NCBI GenBank assembly: GCA_950097015.1
Contig: CATNEN010000003.1
Span: forward strand, 4,257,501 to 4,321,500
DNA length: 64,000 nt
From: Macrostomum hystrix
Taxonomy: Eukaryota > Platyhelminthes > Macrostomidae
Direction of reading: 5' to 3'
A program made the translations under genes and the position numbers. The notes below the pieces were generated by a model that was not told where the DNA came from, did not search any database, and worked only from the letters and a program-made list of their open reading frames with translations. Of this stretch, positions 54,515 through 64,000 are shown one piece after another (position 1 is the stretch's first letter; each line of letters opens with the position of its first letter).

Positions 54515-55864
54515 TACGAGGTGCATTCAAAAAGTTCTTTTCGGTCCTTTGGCATTGTTTTGTAAATGACACACAGATCAAAATTTTTTCGAATGCTGCA
54601 AGTTAAGTTTATGGCCTAAACCTTCCTGAGTTTTTAAGCCTTAGCTGGTGACTGTGTCTGAGCTACAAGCAATTTTTTAAGCTACCCTTCTATTTCTTGG
54701 CCATGGCAGAATCTTTTTCAAAGCAAGACGTTCGGAGCTTGATGAAGTTCCAATTCCTGCAAGGAAAGAAACCTCCGGAGATGTTTAGAGAGCTTCAGCA
54801 AGTGTTTGGTGACAGTGCACCAACTGAACAGACTGTTCGAAAGTGGTTCCGGTTGTTCGCTGAAGGCAGAGAGAGCGTCGAGGACAACGAACGCTCTGGA
54901 AGACCGATGACTGCCACCAACGAGACCGTGGTGAAGAAAGTGCAGGAGCTCCTGGATGATGATCGCAGACTGACTTGCGAAGAGCTGTCAGAAGATGTCG
55001 GAGTGTCAGTTGGCAGTGTGCACACCATTCTGACAGAGCGTCTCAACCTGCAGAAGAAATTCAGCAAGTGGGTGCCACACCTGCTGACAGGTGAGCAGAC
55101 GATGCAACGTGCTCTGGCCGCCACCAACCACCTGCGCCGTTTCCAGCGAGAAGGAGAGAATTTTCTTTCGAGAATCGTTGCCGGAGATGAAACATGGGTT
55201 TATAGCTGGGATCCGGAGACAAAGGCCCAGTCTGCTGAATGGCTTCCAGCCGATTCTCCAAGGCCTCAGAAGGCCATCAGGAAGCAGGGTGCATTGAAGA
55301 TCATGCACGTCATGTTTTTTGATGTCCAGGGAATTCTGCTGAACTGGGCAGTCCCACATGGAACAACTGTGAATGGGGACTATTATAGATGGATTCTGCA
55401 AGAGAAGCTGCGCCCGGCGATTCGAAAGAAGCGCCCTGGTTTGCTGGAGTCTGGTGTGATCTTGCTGCATGACAATGCGCCGGCTCATCGCAAGCACAAT
55501 GTTGTCGAACTCCTGAGCGGTTGGGGCTGGGAAGTGCTGCAACATCCGCCCTACTCGCCCGATTTGTCACCCTGTGACTTCTTCCTATTCCCATCTGTGA
55601 AGAAGCACCTTCGGGGCATTCGATTCGACAGCGTCGAGCACATCAAAGCTGCTTGCCAAGGTGCGGTGCGTGAAACGGACGCGAGAGGCGTGGGTACTGG
55701 AATCAGAGGTCTGGTGCATCGCTGGCAGAAGTGCAAGGACATTGGCGGTGAATATGTTGAGTGACCGAATGACATTGAATGACCTAAACATGTTTTCATT
55801 GTTCCATACGTTTTTTGTTAATTTTTGCTGAGCACCGAAAAGAACTTTTTGAATGCACCTCGTA
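54515..55864 (+). mobile_element. Complete mariner element with perfect TIRs and TA duplication
   Basis: The left end TACGAGGTGCATTCAAAAAG (54515 on) is inverted at the right (CTTTTTGAATGCACCTCGTA, to 55864). With the TA dinucleotide the identity is 31 bp. TA at 54515-54516 and 55863-55864 is the target duplication. Flanks are GGAT repeat on both sides. Confidence 0.95.
54697..55764 (+). CDS. Mariner (DD34D) transposase, apparently intact
   Basis: The transposase cuts and pastes the element at TA sites. The 355-residue frame has no stop or frameshift. The N-terminus holds two helix-turn-helix parts ([19 protein letters not shown] and [20 protein letters not shown]), the interdomain motif WVPHLL, and the catalytic triad: D about 164 ([12 protein letters not shown]), D about 259 (LLHDNAPAH) and D about 294 (SPCDFFLFP). 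YSPDLSP lies just before the third. There are 34 residues between the second and third Asp, the mariner DD34D spacing. Length matches active mariners (about 345-355). Intact frame plus perfect TIRs suggest recent arrival and possibly retained activity. It is not a host gene. Confidence 0.95.
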   Translation: MAMAESFSKQDVRSLMKFQFLQGKKPPEMFRELQQVFGDSAPTEQTVRKWFRLFAEGRESVEDNERSGRPMTATNETVVKKVQELLDDDRRLTCEELSEDVGVSVGSVHTILTERLNLQKKFSKWVPHLLTGEQTMQRALAATNHLRRFQREGENFLSRIVAGDETWVYSWDPETKAQSAEWLPADSPRPQKAIRKQGALKIMHVMFFDVQGILLNWAVPHGTTVNGDYYRWILQEKLRPAIRKKRPGLLESGVILLHDNAPAHRKHNVVELLSGWGWEVLQHPPYSPDLSPCDFFLFPSVKKHLRGIRFDSVEHIKAACQGAVRETDARGVGTGIRGLVHRWQKCKDIGGEYVE

Positions 55865-56442
55865 TGAATGGGTGGATGAATAGATGGATGGATGGATGGA
55901 TGGATAGATGGATGGATGAATAGATGGATGGATGGATGGATGGATAGATGGATGGATGGATGGATGGATGGGTGGATGGATGGATGAATGGGTGGATGGA
56001 TGGATGAATGGGTGGATGAATAGTTGGATGGATGGATGGGTGGATGGGTGGATGGATGGATGGATGGATGGATAGATGGATGGATGGATGGATGGGTGGA
56101 TGGATGGATGAATGGGTGGATGAATAGATGGATGGATGGATGGGTGGATGGGTGGATGGATGGATGGATGGATGGATGGGTGGATGGATGGATGAATGGG
56201 TGGATGAATAGATGGATGGATGGATGGGTGGATGGGTGGATGGATGGATGGATGGATGGATAGATGGATGGATGGATGGATGGGTGGATGGATGGATGAA
56301 TGGGTGGATGAATAGTTGGATGGATGGATGGGTGGATGGGTGGATGGATGGATGGATGGATGGATGGGTGGATGGATGGATGAATAGATGGATGAATAGT
56401 TGGATGGATGGATGGGTGGATGGGTGGATGGATGGATGGATT

Positions 56443-57576
56443 TCTTGCATCGATTTATAGAACTGCTGACGCAATTCGGAACGCATGTGAGACATTGTGA
56501 GCCTATGCAATAACTATATTGAGCAAGGTAACTAATGAGACCAAGTAGACAAAGGAGCGCCAAATTACTTGGCTTGACGCACAATTTTCAAGGATAAAAT
56601 TACACAGCTCACTATTTATAGACCTCCGTGCAGCAGCTTATCTGCTTATGTAATCTGCTTCTAGCCTTTCTTTTCAGTTGGGAAGTCTTTCCAGTGCTGA
56701 AAACTACAAAACTTGGAGAGTGAAAAATAGCCTAGTTGTGTTTTTGTCTGTGTGTTTTTTCCGATGCAAGTCTTCCAGGCGGTTGAACAGTAGGGTCAAA
56801 TGAATGACTGCACACTCGATGCTGCGAGAGTAAGTTGTGTTTATGTTAATCTGCGGGTTTCTGCACAATTACGAAATTGTTGCTCGTATTTTGTGATTAA
56901 AAACGTTCGCATCATTCTATTTCAATGCCATTTGTATCTGCGATTCTCGAAATCCTGCGTCATCAAAATCTCACGCTATCGAAATCTCACACCATTTCTC
57001 TTAAAGAAATTAAATTCTGCACAAAATGATGTGATAACCTACAGAATAATTTATAATTTAAATCTATATGATATCATTCTGATATCATTGAGTCGGCATT
57101 CGTGCTTTCATATAATCTAAATCCGGTGCAACGAGTAGTTGTCAACCCCCCCCAAATGGGTCATTCATATCGATGTGCAGTCTATAGGAAACGCCCCAAC
57201 CATGACTTCATGACAGAATGGGATTATTAAAAAGAAAGTTATCAGAGTTAATTATGCTCGAAAACTCTCTCATTATTCTATGAATTTCTAGCTCGAGGCT
57301 AATCTTAGACCCTTCTGTCAGTTTCTAGAAAAGCTCGGAAATGTTTTGTCTCATCTTTCGTCTCTACGTCGGCTCATTTTTTGTTCCAATTTCTATTTGA
57401 GCTCGTTTTTCCTTCTGGCACGTACAGAGGCACGTCCATTGTTTTGAGAAATTTCGCATGAATCAATAATGCAACTGCAGCAAATACCCTTGTCATATTT
57501 CGGCTCAAATCAGAGAATAATTTTAGAACGGACACGACCTGACGCAGAAGGATATCGAAAAAATGAATGCCTTTCA
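56443..57576. other. No gene recognised
   Basis: Unique sequence with short frames only. Neither coding nor RNA features can be supported. Confidence 0.35.
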
Positions 57577-57795
57577 CTGATTGTTAAGCTATTTTTAGCG
57601 CTGATTGTTGAGCTATTTTTAGCGCCGATTGTTGAGCTATTTTTAGCGCCGATTGTTGAGCTATTTTTAGCGCCGATTGTTGAGCTATTTTTAGCGCTGA
57701 TTGTTGAGCTATTTTTAGCGCCGATTGTTGAGCTATTTTTAGCGCTGATTGTTGAGCTATTTTTAGCGCCGATTGTTGAGCTATTTTTAGCGGTA
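57577..57795. repeat. 24-bp minisatellite, about nine copies
   Basis: The unit GATTGTTGAGCTATTTTTAG plus CGCC or CGCT alternates between two variants. The period is 8 codons and gives an artefact APIVELFL frame. Confidence 0.93.
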
Positions 57796-58190
57796 TAATT
57801 TATGAAAGAAGAAAAGAAGGAGTTTTCTGGAAAGCTCGATGCATTTTTTACAAACGTTTTTACTGGAAATGTGAAAACAGTCGAGTTTTTTTTAACTCGA
57901 TACTCTAACTTCATCTACTTTAATTGAAGAGCATGGATTGAAACCAAAAAAATAATAAGATAGAAACCCAAAGAAAGAAAGACACGCGTGAGTTTAAGCC
58001 GTTCCAACATAATTACTGAGCCCTTCAAACCTGGTATTTAATTAACATTAACAAGCTAAATTTTCATTAGAAAATAGAAAGTTTTTTTATCCAGTGAGAC
58101 GCTAAAGAAAATACGAGTAACCAAGCAAACTATTTTAAAAGACTACACCACAATGAAATTGGCATTCAAGGCGATTCTCTTTCGATTCAT
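57796..58190. other. No gene recognised
   Basis: AT-rich unique sequence between the 24-bp array and the SINE pair. Confidence 0.3.
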
Positions 58191-58325
58191 TCACAAAGGT
58201 CCTGATCTCGAATCCGCGGCAAAGCCGGATGTACAACATTATTGTGTGGTCAGAGAAATGACCAGAATCTCGCTGGCTGATGGTCGACTGTCTTCAAATT
58301 ATTAGCCAGCGCCCACTGATAGTAA
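58191..58325 (+). mobile_element. SINE family 2, degenerate fragment
   Basis: CAAAGGTCCTGATCTCGAAT and CCGCGGCAAAGCC (head end), then TCTCGCTGGCTGATGGTCGA and AGCCAGCGCCCACTG (3' end), with most of the body deleted. Confidence 0.5.
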
Positions 58326-58330
58326 AAAAA

Positions 58331-58690
58331 AATTATAATTGCAGGAGTGCTGCCGGCAATGGCACATCATTTGGTGACACTGGACCCGCAGCCAGCGAGG
58401 AGGCAATTCTGCCCATTTCGCTGACTCCTGAGCACACACGCACACATATATTGTACGGAGGCACACGCTCACACGGGTGTGTAAATCTGCCCTGACTTTC
58501 TCATCGTCAGGCAGTGTACACTCTCACTGTGCCTTGGAGGTTGGCCCTCAAGGGCGTAAATTGCACGACAAGCCCCCAAGTCTTCTATCAGCGGCTGTGC
58601 CACCAAATGAATGTGGCCTCGCCGCGGAATCGAGCTCAGGGACCTTGGTGCGAGAGGCAAACGCGTTAACCGCCCTGCCACCGACCCCCC
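58331..58690 (-). mobile_element. SINE family 2, near full length, minus orientation
   Basis: The inverted family-2 sequence runs from AATTGCAGGAGTGCTGCCGG through GCAGCCAGCGAGGAGGCAAT, GTGTACACTCTCACTGTGCC and GGAATCGAGCTCAGGGACC to GTTAACCGCCCTGCCACCGA. It faces the degenerate plus-strand fragment, forming an inverted pair. Confidence 0.88.
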
Positions 58691-59371
58691 GCCAGTGCCC
58701 ACAGCAATGAGAATAATTATTTAATGGAAAATCAATCAATAAGGACTCACAAGCTATAGCCACATGCTAGCAATAATAAAGTTTGCAAACAATTTAACTC
58801 CTTACAAAGAGCAGAAAAAATATACTCCAAAAAAGAAGCATGGTCACTTATTGTCTGCAGTACGCAGCACGCGCTTAAAAAGTAAACCATGCTTTTTTAA
58901 TAAAAAAATTGGTAGAGCAACGTCTAAAAGAGCTGCATTCTATTGTTGAGTCTATAATTTCCTGAGCAGAGAAGCAGGCGACTTCTGAGCTGCTTCTACT
59001 AGAAGACTAACTTTTTTAATATATTTGATCAATTGATAATACTGAATGAACCTAATTCATTAATTTATACGACCCTAAGACTGGAAATAAACGTCTTTGA
59101 AGTTTGCCGACTATGAATTTAAAAGACGAAGCTGCATCAGTTTCTAACTATTTTGTGTATGTATCAGAAATGAAAATACATTTTTTAACTGTCATTCAAT
59201 CCAATAGAAGCAATTTTGCGTAGGCGGTGACATCCATTAAAAGTCCCTAGCTCCGTACTAGTAATTGATACCAATGAATGAATTTAATTGTTAATTAAAA
59301 CTGGGTCCACATCCTCCGGCCGAAGGCCAGATGCGGCCCTCGAAACTCAAAAATCCGGCCCTATACTCTAC
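58691..59371. other. No gene recognised
   Basis: AT-rich unique sequence. A GC-rich stretch (CCTCCGGCCGAAGGCCAGAT) lies just before the 16-bp array. Confidence 0.3.
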
Positions 59372-59513
59372 CGTGTCTCATCTCTCCCGTGTCTCATCTC
59401 TCCCGTGTCTCATCTCTCCCGTGTCTCATCTCTCCCGTGTCTCATCTCTCCCGTGTCTCATCTCTCCCGTGTCTCATCTCTCCCGTGTCTCATCTCTCCC
59501 GTGTCTCATCTCA
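59372..59513. repeat. 16-bp minisatellite, second locus
   Basis: Nine perfect copies of TGTCTCATCTCTCCCG, the same unit as the 12853-13515 array 46 kb away. Confidence 0.96.
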
Positions 59514-60287
59514 CTCTTGACGATAAGTCAACTGAATTGAATCCAATTTCAGCAGTTAATGCGGCTCGCTGTCGTCTTTGAGATTCTCTCTTTGGCACGC
59601 CAAGCCTATGGGGTTGGCAAACTTGGAATTAAAAAGTAAAATTTCGTCGGCCAAGTTATCAGGCACTTTTTTATCACTATAGCAACTGCCCACGCCAAAT
59701 TTAAATGCTTCCCGAGCTATGGAATGCTATAAACATGCTTCCAAGTTTTTAACGGCTGCCAGTCGTATCACCATTGACAGACACCATTTCATTTCAATTT
59801 TATAAAATGAGCAGACAATGTATGACCTCCTCAAAATAATTGCTCCCTAAGTGTACAGTGACAATCATTTCTAATCCATTTCTCTCAGACTTTTTTATTT
59901 AACTAGAGAGAGAGAGAGAGGGAGACAGGATTGAAATCATTCTCAAGTTTTTTTTAAGAGCCCGTGTGGGCGTTTCGCGCGTGGGAGTGATTTGGGATCC
60001 TATAGTAGGGATCAAAGTTCACCTTTGCAAACTATTACAGCTATATTTTACAGAGATAAAGTACTTAAATATTGTAGTCTGCACTTTCCTCTATAATATT
60101 TTAGCGACATTTTCAATGCCTTCTGCTTTTTTTTAAGACAGGCCACTAATTTTAAATTCGTTTATCGCAATATAGCTTCTACAGTCCGTTACTTTTCGGT
60201 AAAAGTTAAGTGCACTCTCCTTTACTATTTGACATGAATACTGCATCCTACTTTCTGTAATGTGTGCGATCCGTTACATTGTGTCAA
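59514..60287. other. No gene recognised
   Basis: Contains a short (AG)n run near 59907 (GAGAGAGAGAGAGGGAG) and otherwise unique sequence. Confidence 0.35.
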
Positions 60288-61187
60288 ATGCACTGTCCGT
60301 TACTTTCTGTCCAGAAGACTGTCCGTTACTTTCTGTCCAGAAGACTGTCCGTTACTTTCTGTCCAGAAGACTGTCCGTTACTTTCTTTCCAGAAGACTGT
60401 CCGTTACTTTCTGTCCAGAAGACTTTCCGTTACTTTCTGTCCAGAAGACTGTCCGTTACTTTCTGTCCAGAAGACTGTCCGTTACTTTCTTCCAGAAGAC
60501 TGTCCGTTACTTTCTTCCAGAAGACTGTCCGTTACTTTCTGTCCAGAAGACTGTCCGTTACTTTCTGTCCAGAAGACTGTCCGTTACTTTCTGTCCAGAA
60601 GACTGTCCGTTACTTTCTGTCCAGAAGACTGTCCGTTACTTTCTGTCCAGAAGACTGTCCGTTACTTTCTGTCCAGAAGACTGTCCGTTACTTTCTGTCC
60701 AGAAGACTGTCCGTTACTTTCTGTCCAGAAGACTGTCCGTTACTTTCTGTCCAGAAGACTGTCCGTTACTTTCTGTCCAGAAGACTGTCCGTTACTTTCT
60801 GTCCAGAAGACTGTCCGTTACTTTCTGTCAAGTGCACTGTCCGTTACTTCCTGGCAAGTGCACTGTCCATTACTTCGTGGCAAGTGCACTGTCCGTTACT
60901 TTCTGTCAAGTGCACTGTCCGTTACTTCCTGGCAAGTGCACTGTCCATTACTTCGTGGCAAGTGCACTGTCCGTTACTTCCTGGCAAGTGCACTGTCCGT
61001 TACTTCCTGGCAAGTGCACTGTCCGTTACTTCGTGGCAAGTGCACTGTCCGTTACTTCCTGGCAAGTGCACTGTCCGTTACTTCCTGGCAAGTGCACTGT
61101 CCGTTACTTCCTGGCAAGTGCACTGTCCGTTACTTTCTGGCAAGTGCACTGTCCGTTACTTTCTGGCAAGTGCACTGTCCGTTACTT
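60288..61187. repeat. 26-bp minisatellite in two homogeneous blocks
   Basis: Block A (60288-60830) joins CTGTCCGTTACTTTCTGTCC with AGAAGA. Block B (60831-61187) joins CTGTCCGTTACTTCCTGGCA with AGTGCA. Two neighbouring A units (60480-60535) lack 2 bp. All three plus frames are open and code for nothing. Confidence 0.95.
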
Positions 61188-62690
61188 TGTGCTTCTTTTT
61201 TATCCAAAGTATAAATCCAAATTAAAGTTTACGACGCTCTTTATAAAAATATTTTATCCGAAATTCTTATCGGCTGGGATAAATTTTCAATGCTTTTTTA
61301 ATGATGCCCTCAAGTAAGGTATCGTTCTCTAGTCATTCCAATTAATCTACGCAGATATTCAATGGTGGCAATCTTTTGTTTTACTTCAAAAAGCCTAAGA
61401 ACCACCTGACCAAACTCATTAGCAGTGACAGGGGTTATTGTCAAAAAGAATCAATTGAGGTCTTTTGCATCAGCAGAAGCAAGCAAACGTTTTTTAATCA
61501 AACCGCAGCTGTTGCGTTTACAGAAATCAATTGAAGTAATGAAATTTTAGGATAAGGGCCATTTTGGCTTCTGCAGAATCACCTGTTCTCCAATCATTTT
61601 TCAAAGCATTGCACAGTGTACTTAAGAAAAACCAAGGCAAGCAATTATAAATAATATTTACCGGTTGATTCTGCTAGTAATTACGTACTTTACAAATTCC
61701 TTTAACACCTGTGCTTCTGTTTCAATGGTCATTATTTCACATCCGGTTTGCGTCAAACCGGTTTTTGTTATAGTTTGTTAGAAAACTGTTTTCTGGTGTA
61801 AAAATCGATAAAAATGTCTATCTGATTAATTATTATAAAGTTAAAGGAAACGAAATAATGAAAAGAACATTTGTTTAAATGATCATTTTCTCCGGCTTTA
61901 ACGCTTCCGGAAAAAGTAATACAATCCAAGCAATCAGTTTTATCAGGCAAAATGACAAAAATAGTTTTCTGACACATAAAAAACAAGAATCAAGAAATCT
62001 GTTGAAGCCTCACATCGAGAGGGTGTCAGCTTCATCAGTCTACGGGGGAGCAAACAGCCATGATCCTGTAGCTGTAGGATCCATAAGGATCCTTGATTAT
62101 TTCGTATTGCTATATGATTATTACTATTACTATTATTATGTGTTCTTCGTTTTATTTATAGAAGCGGCTGGGAAAAAAGAAATCTGAAATCAAGTGCAGG
62201 CGGCGGTTTGGTGAAGTGGAAAATATTAATTCTTTCCCAGCCCGAGTGGCAACTCCAGGCAAAGCTTCAAGAGGCCCGCACGAAATGGAAGCTATGGGGT
62301 GGGAGAAATCGACTGAGGAATCGGTTCTGATGGGTTTGGCGCTTCTATTTTTAGCGCAGACCCAAAGCCTGACCCCATCCAGACACGGCTGGCCAGGGTC
62401 AAAGCTGCTAAATCTATTTTTAGGACGCCAAGAGCCTCAGTCGCCGCTTCTAGATTTCTTCCTCTTTCACAAAGCTTTAATGATGAAGTTTCTTTGGTCT
62501 TTTTTGGTACTTTGAACCTCTATCCTAACCTCAAATCCCACTCCCTTTTATCTAAACTTCAGCTTTAAGTTCGCTCGCCTTGAAGTGTTCACCATAATGA
62601 TACATTTTTCGATACATATCGGGTGATTACTGACGCCTAATCGAAAAAAGTACAGTTAAGGCCCTTTGAGCTCCATAATTGGCGATTCAC
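61188..62690. other. No gene supported
   Basis: A 102-codon frame at 61879-62187 starts MIIFSGFNASGKSNTIQAIS, which looks like a P-loop but has no further ATPase motif and ends in a poly-Tyr run from (ATT)n sequence. A second frame at 62216-62515 is unassignable. I treat both as chance. Confidence 0.3.
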
Positions 62691-62694
62691 TATA

Positions 62695-62993
62695 GATAGA
62701 TATGATTGACACTCCAGTTGGGCCAGATGAACAGGCAACAGCACAGCCGTAGCTATTGCGTGGCGCAACTGAAAACTGCGTACAGCTTTTATAGTCCATG
62801 GACTGGTAGGACGCCACACCCACCCTCAATAGCACCAGCTGATGCTGATACCTATTTAACAGCTGGGGGAATCGAAGCAACGCAGAGTTAAGTATCTTGC
62901 CAAAACACAAAAACTGTCCCAGTAGAGCCGGGAATGGAACCCCCGACCTTTAAGTCGTGAGTCCGACGCTATTACCACTAGTCCACAACTGAT
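62695..62993 (-). mobile_element. SINE family 1, near full length, minus orientation
   Basis: AACAGCACAGCCGTAGCTAT, TAGTCCATGGACTGG, CACACCCACCCTCAAT, TATTTAACAGCTGGG, the inverted B box GGGAATGGAACCCCCGACC and A-box side GAGTCCGACGCTATTACCAC are all in order. This is the head at the right, tail at the left. Confidence 0.87.
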
Positions 62994-64000
62994 CAGAAGT
63001 GCGAACCTCGAACCACAGAGATTACAACGTCTTTCTTAGCGTGGGGGAGCGACTTGTGTCTTTGCGCTGAATGTCCGACATTTCGTGTTATCGGGCCAAG
63101 CATTTAATATGCGACCTCGCTTATCATTTCGATCAACACAACACTCTGTGTCATTAGCCGTCATTGGATCTGGTTTGGTTATTTGCCTTTTTTTATCCCT
63201 TTAATCATCGCATCTGAGCCAGGGCTTTGACACCCGAGATGACTATATGCCGTGTTTGATATTGCCTGTTTGTTCACAAGGAGCTGCATTTAAATTTAAA
63301 TCCTTCTGATCATCTAATTGTCGGAGGGAACATATTTATCTACGAATTATGGGATTTGAATTTGACCAGTTTCTGTCGATTAACATCGATTTCACCGGGC
63401 ATTATGAAACTGAAGCGGCAAAACTAAAAAAAGAAGATTTTCCTGCTTTTTTGCGTTGCTATATATAACTTTTCTATAAATTCGAAATTTAATACAGTTA
63501 AGGAATTATTGTTAGGCAGAAAGCCAGCCTTCAAAATATGATTGGGTGAACTTAGGGAAGAAAACTCAGTTGTTGCTATTTTTAGAAACGTAGACTACGG
63601 AAAATTCCTTGCCCTAAAAACCACGCACGTGACTTCCCACCAATCAAATTTCGAAGACAACTCAGGGACTGGTAAATACTAATAATAAAACACTCATGTT
63701 TAGTGTCAACTGAATGTCTCTCTTGAGAATTTCCTGGAAGTAATGATTAAATTTTTTGGAATCGTCTTCAAAAAAATATATCTGGTGTACTTTTCTTGTC
63801 AACTACTGTCATCGCATTTTTATTAGGATTTTTTTCCTATATCCTTTTCAAAAAAAGTCTTCCCAATACCCAAGCCTCCATTTGTTTCCTTCCGGTAAAA
63901 TAAATGTCTCAAGAAATATCTTGCAAGATCTGTTCCGCTTGGCATGAAATTTTTCAACCCGAGCGAGGCTGAAATCTAACACCCAAAACTGGAGAGCTCA
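62994..64000. other. No gene recognised
   Basis: Unique AT-rich sequence to the window edge with short frames only. Confidence 0.35.

Larger units (their letters stand above)
54468..56442. repeat. GGAT tetranucleotide array interrupted by mariner
   Basis: GGAT/GGGT units occupy 54468-54514 and 55865-56442. On the right they form higher-order blocks (GATGAATGGGTGGATGAATA recurring every 90-190 bp). Long HPSIHPSI or MDGWMDGW frames here are artefacts. The mariner element at 54515-55864 divides the array. Confidence 0.94.

Noticed and set aside
55796-56584. HPSIHPSI and MDGWMDGW frames
   Set aside because: Translations of the GGAT tetranucleotide array.
58469-58763. Overlapping frames on both strands
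   Set aside because: Translations of the inverted family-2 SINE; equivalents appear at the other copies.
60260-61317. Three open frames of more than 300 codons
   Set aside because: All three plus frames of a 26-bp array are open because the unit lacks stops; no conserved sequence.
61879-62187. P-loop ATPase fragment (GFNASGKSNT)
   Set aside because: Only a Walker A-like string, no Walker B or other ABC/SMC motifs, ending in low-complexity ATT repeats; probably chance.

Overview
This is animal nuclear DNA: spliced genes with GT-AG introns, the standard genetic code, tRNA-derived SINEs and DNA transposons. The gene set (PRDM, adrenodoxin, PAF1, SHPRH, FNIP, RSPH3, RPLP2, FBXO4) points to a bilaterian invertebrate with motile cilia. 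I cannot fix the phylum. Extreme minisatellite load and acceptor-like sites just before some start codons would fit a flatworm-like or other spiralian genome with spliced-leader trans-splicing, but that is a guess.

Layout. 1-1.4 kb: first two exons of a PR-domain (PRDM) gene on the minus strand, running off the left edge. 1.4-14 kb: no firm host gene; tandem arrays of 15-22 bp units, SINEs, a short ORF broken by one TGA, and a decayed Tc1/mariner-superfamily element with long inverted repeats. 14.2-16.1 kb: RSPH3 (minus). 16.1-20.3 kb: AT-rich spacer with a recurring 13-mer. 20.3-23.2 kb: FDX1-like ferredoxin and an intronless PAF1 (plus). 24.0-39.6 kb: SHPRH (plus), ten exons whose phases close exactly to 1527 codons; most introns consist largely of a private minisatellite. 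40.9-45.6 kb: FNIP (plus), four exons, preceded by a 140-bp CCAAT-bearing tandem repeat. 48.0-49.25 kb: two RPLP2 copies encoding identical proteins. 50.1-52.2 kb: FBXO4 (minus), three exons. 54.5-55.9 kb: an apparently intact mariner inserted in a GGAT array. 56-64 kb: more arrays and SINEs, no recognised gene.

The genes are unrelated housekeeping or regulatory loci (mitochondrial Fe-S, transcription elongation, post-replication repair, nutrient signalling, translation, ubiquitin ligation, ciliary axoneme); nothing suggests an operon or gene cluster. What unifies the window is its repeat biology: about twenty minisatellite arrays, related units in separate introns (one inverted), three transposable elements sitting inside tandem arrays, and two tRNA-headed SINE families present in more than a dozen copies or fragments.
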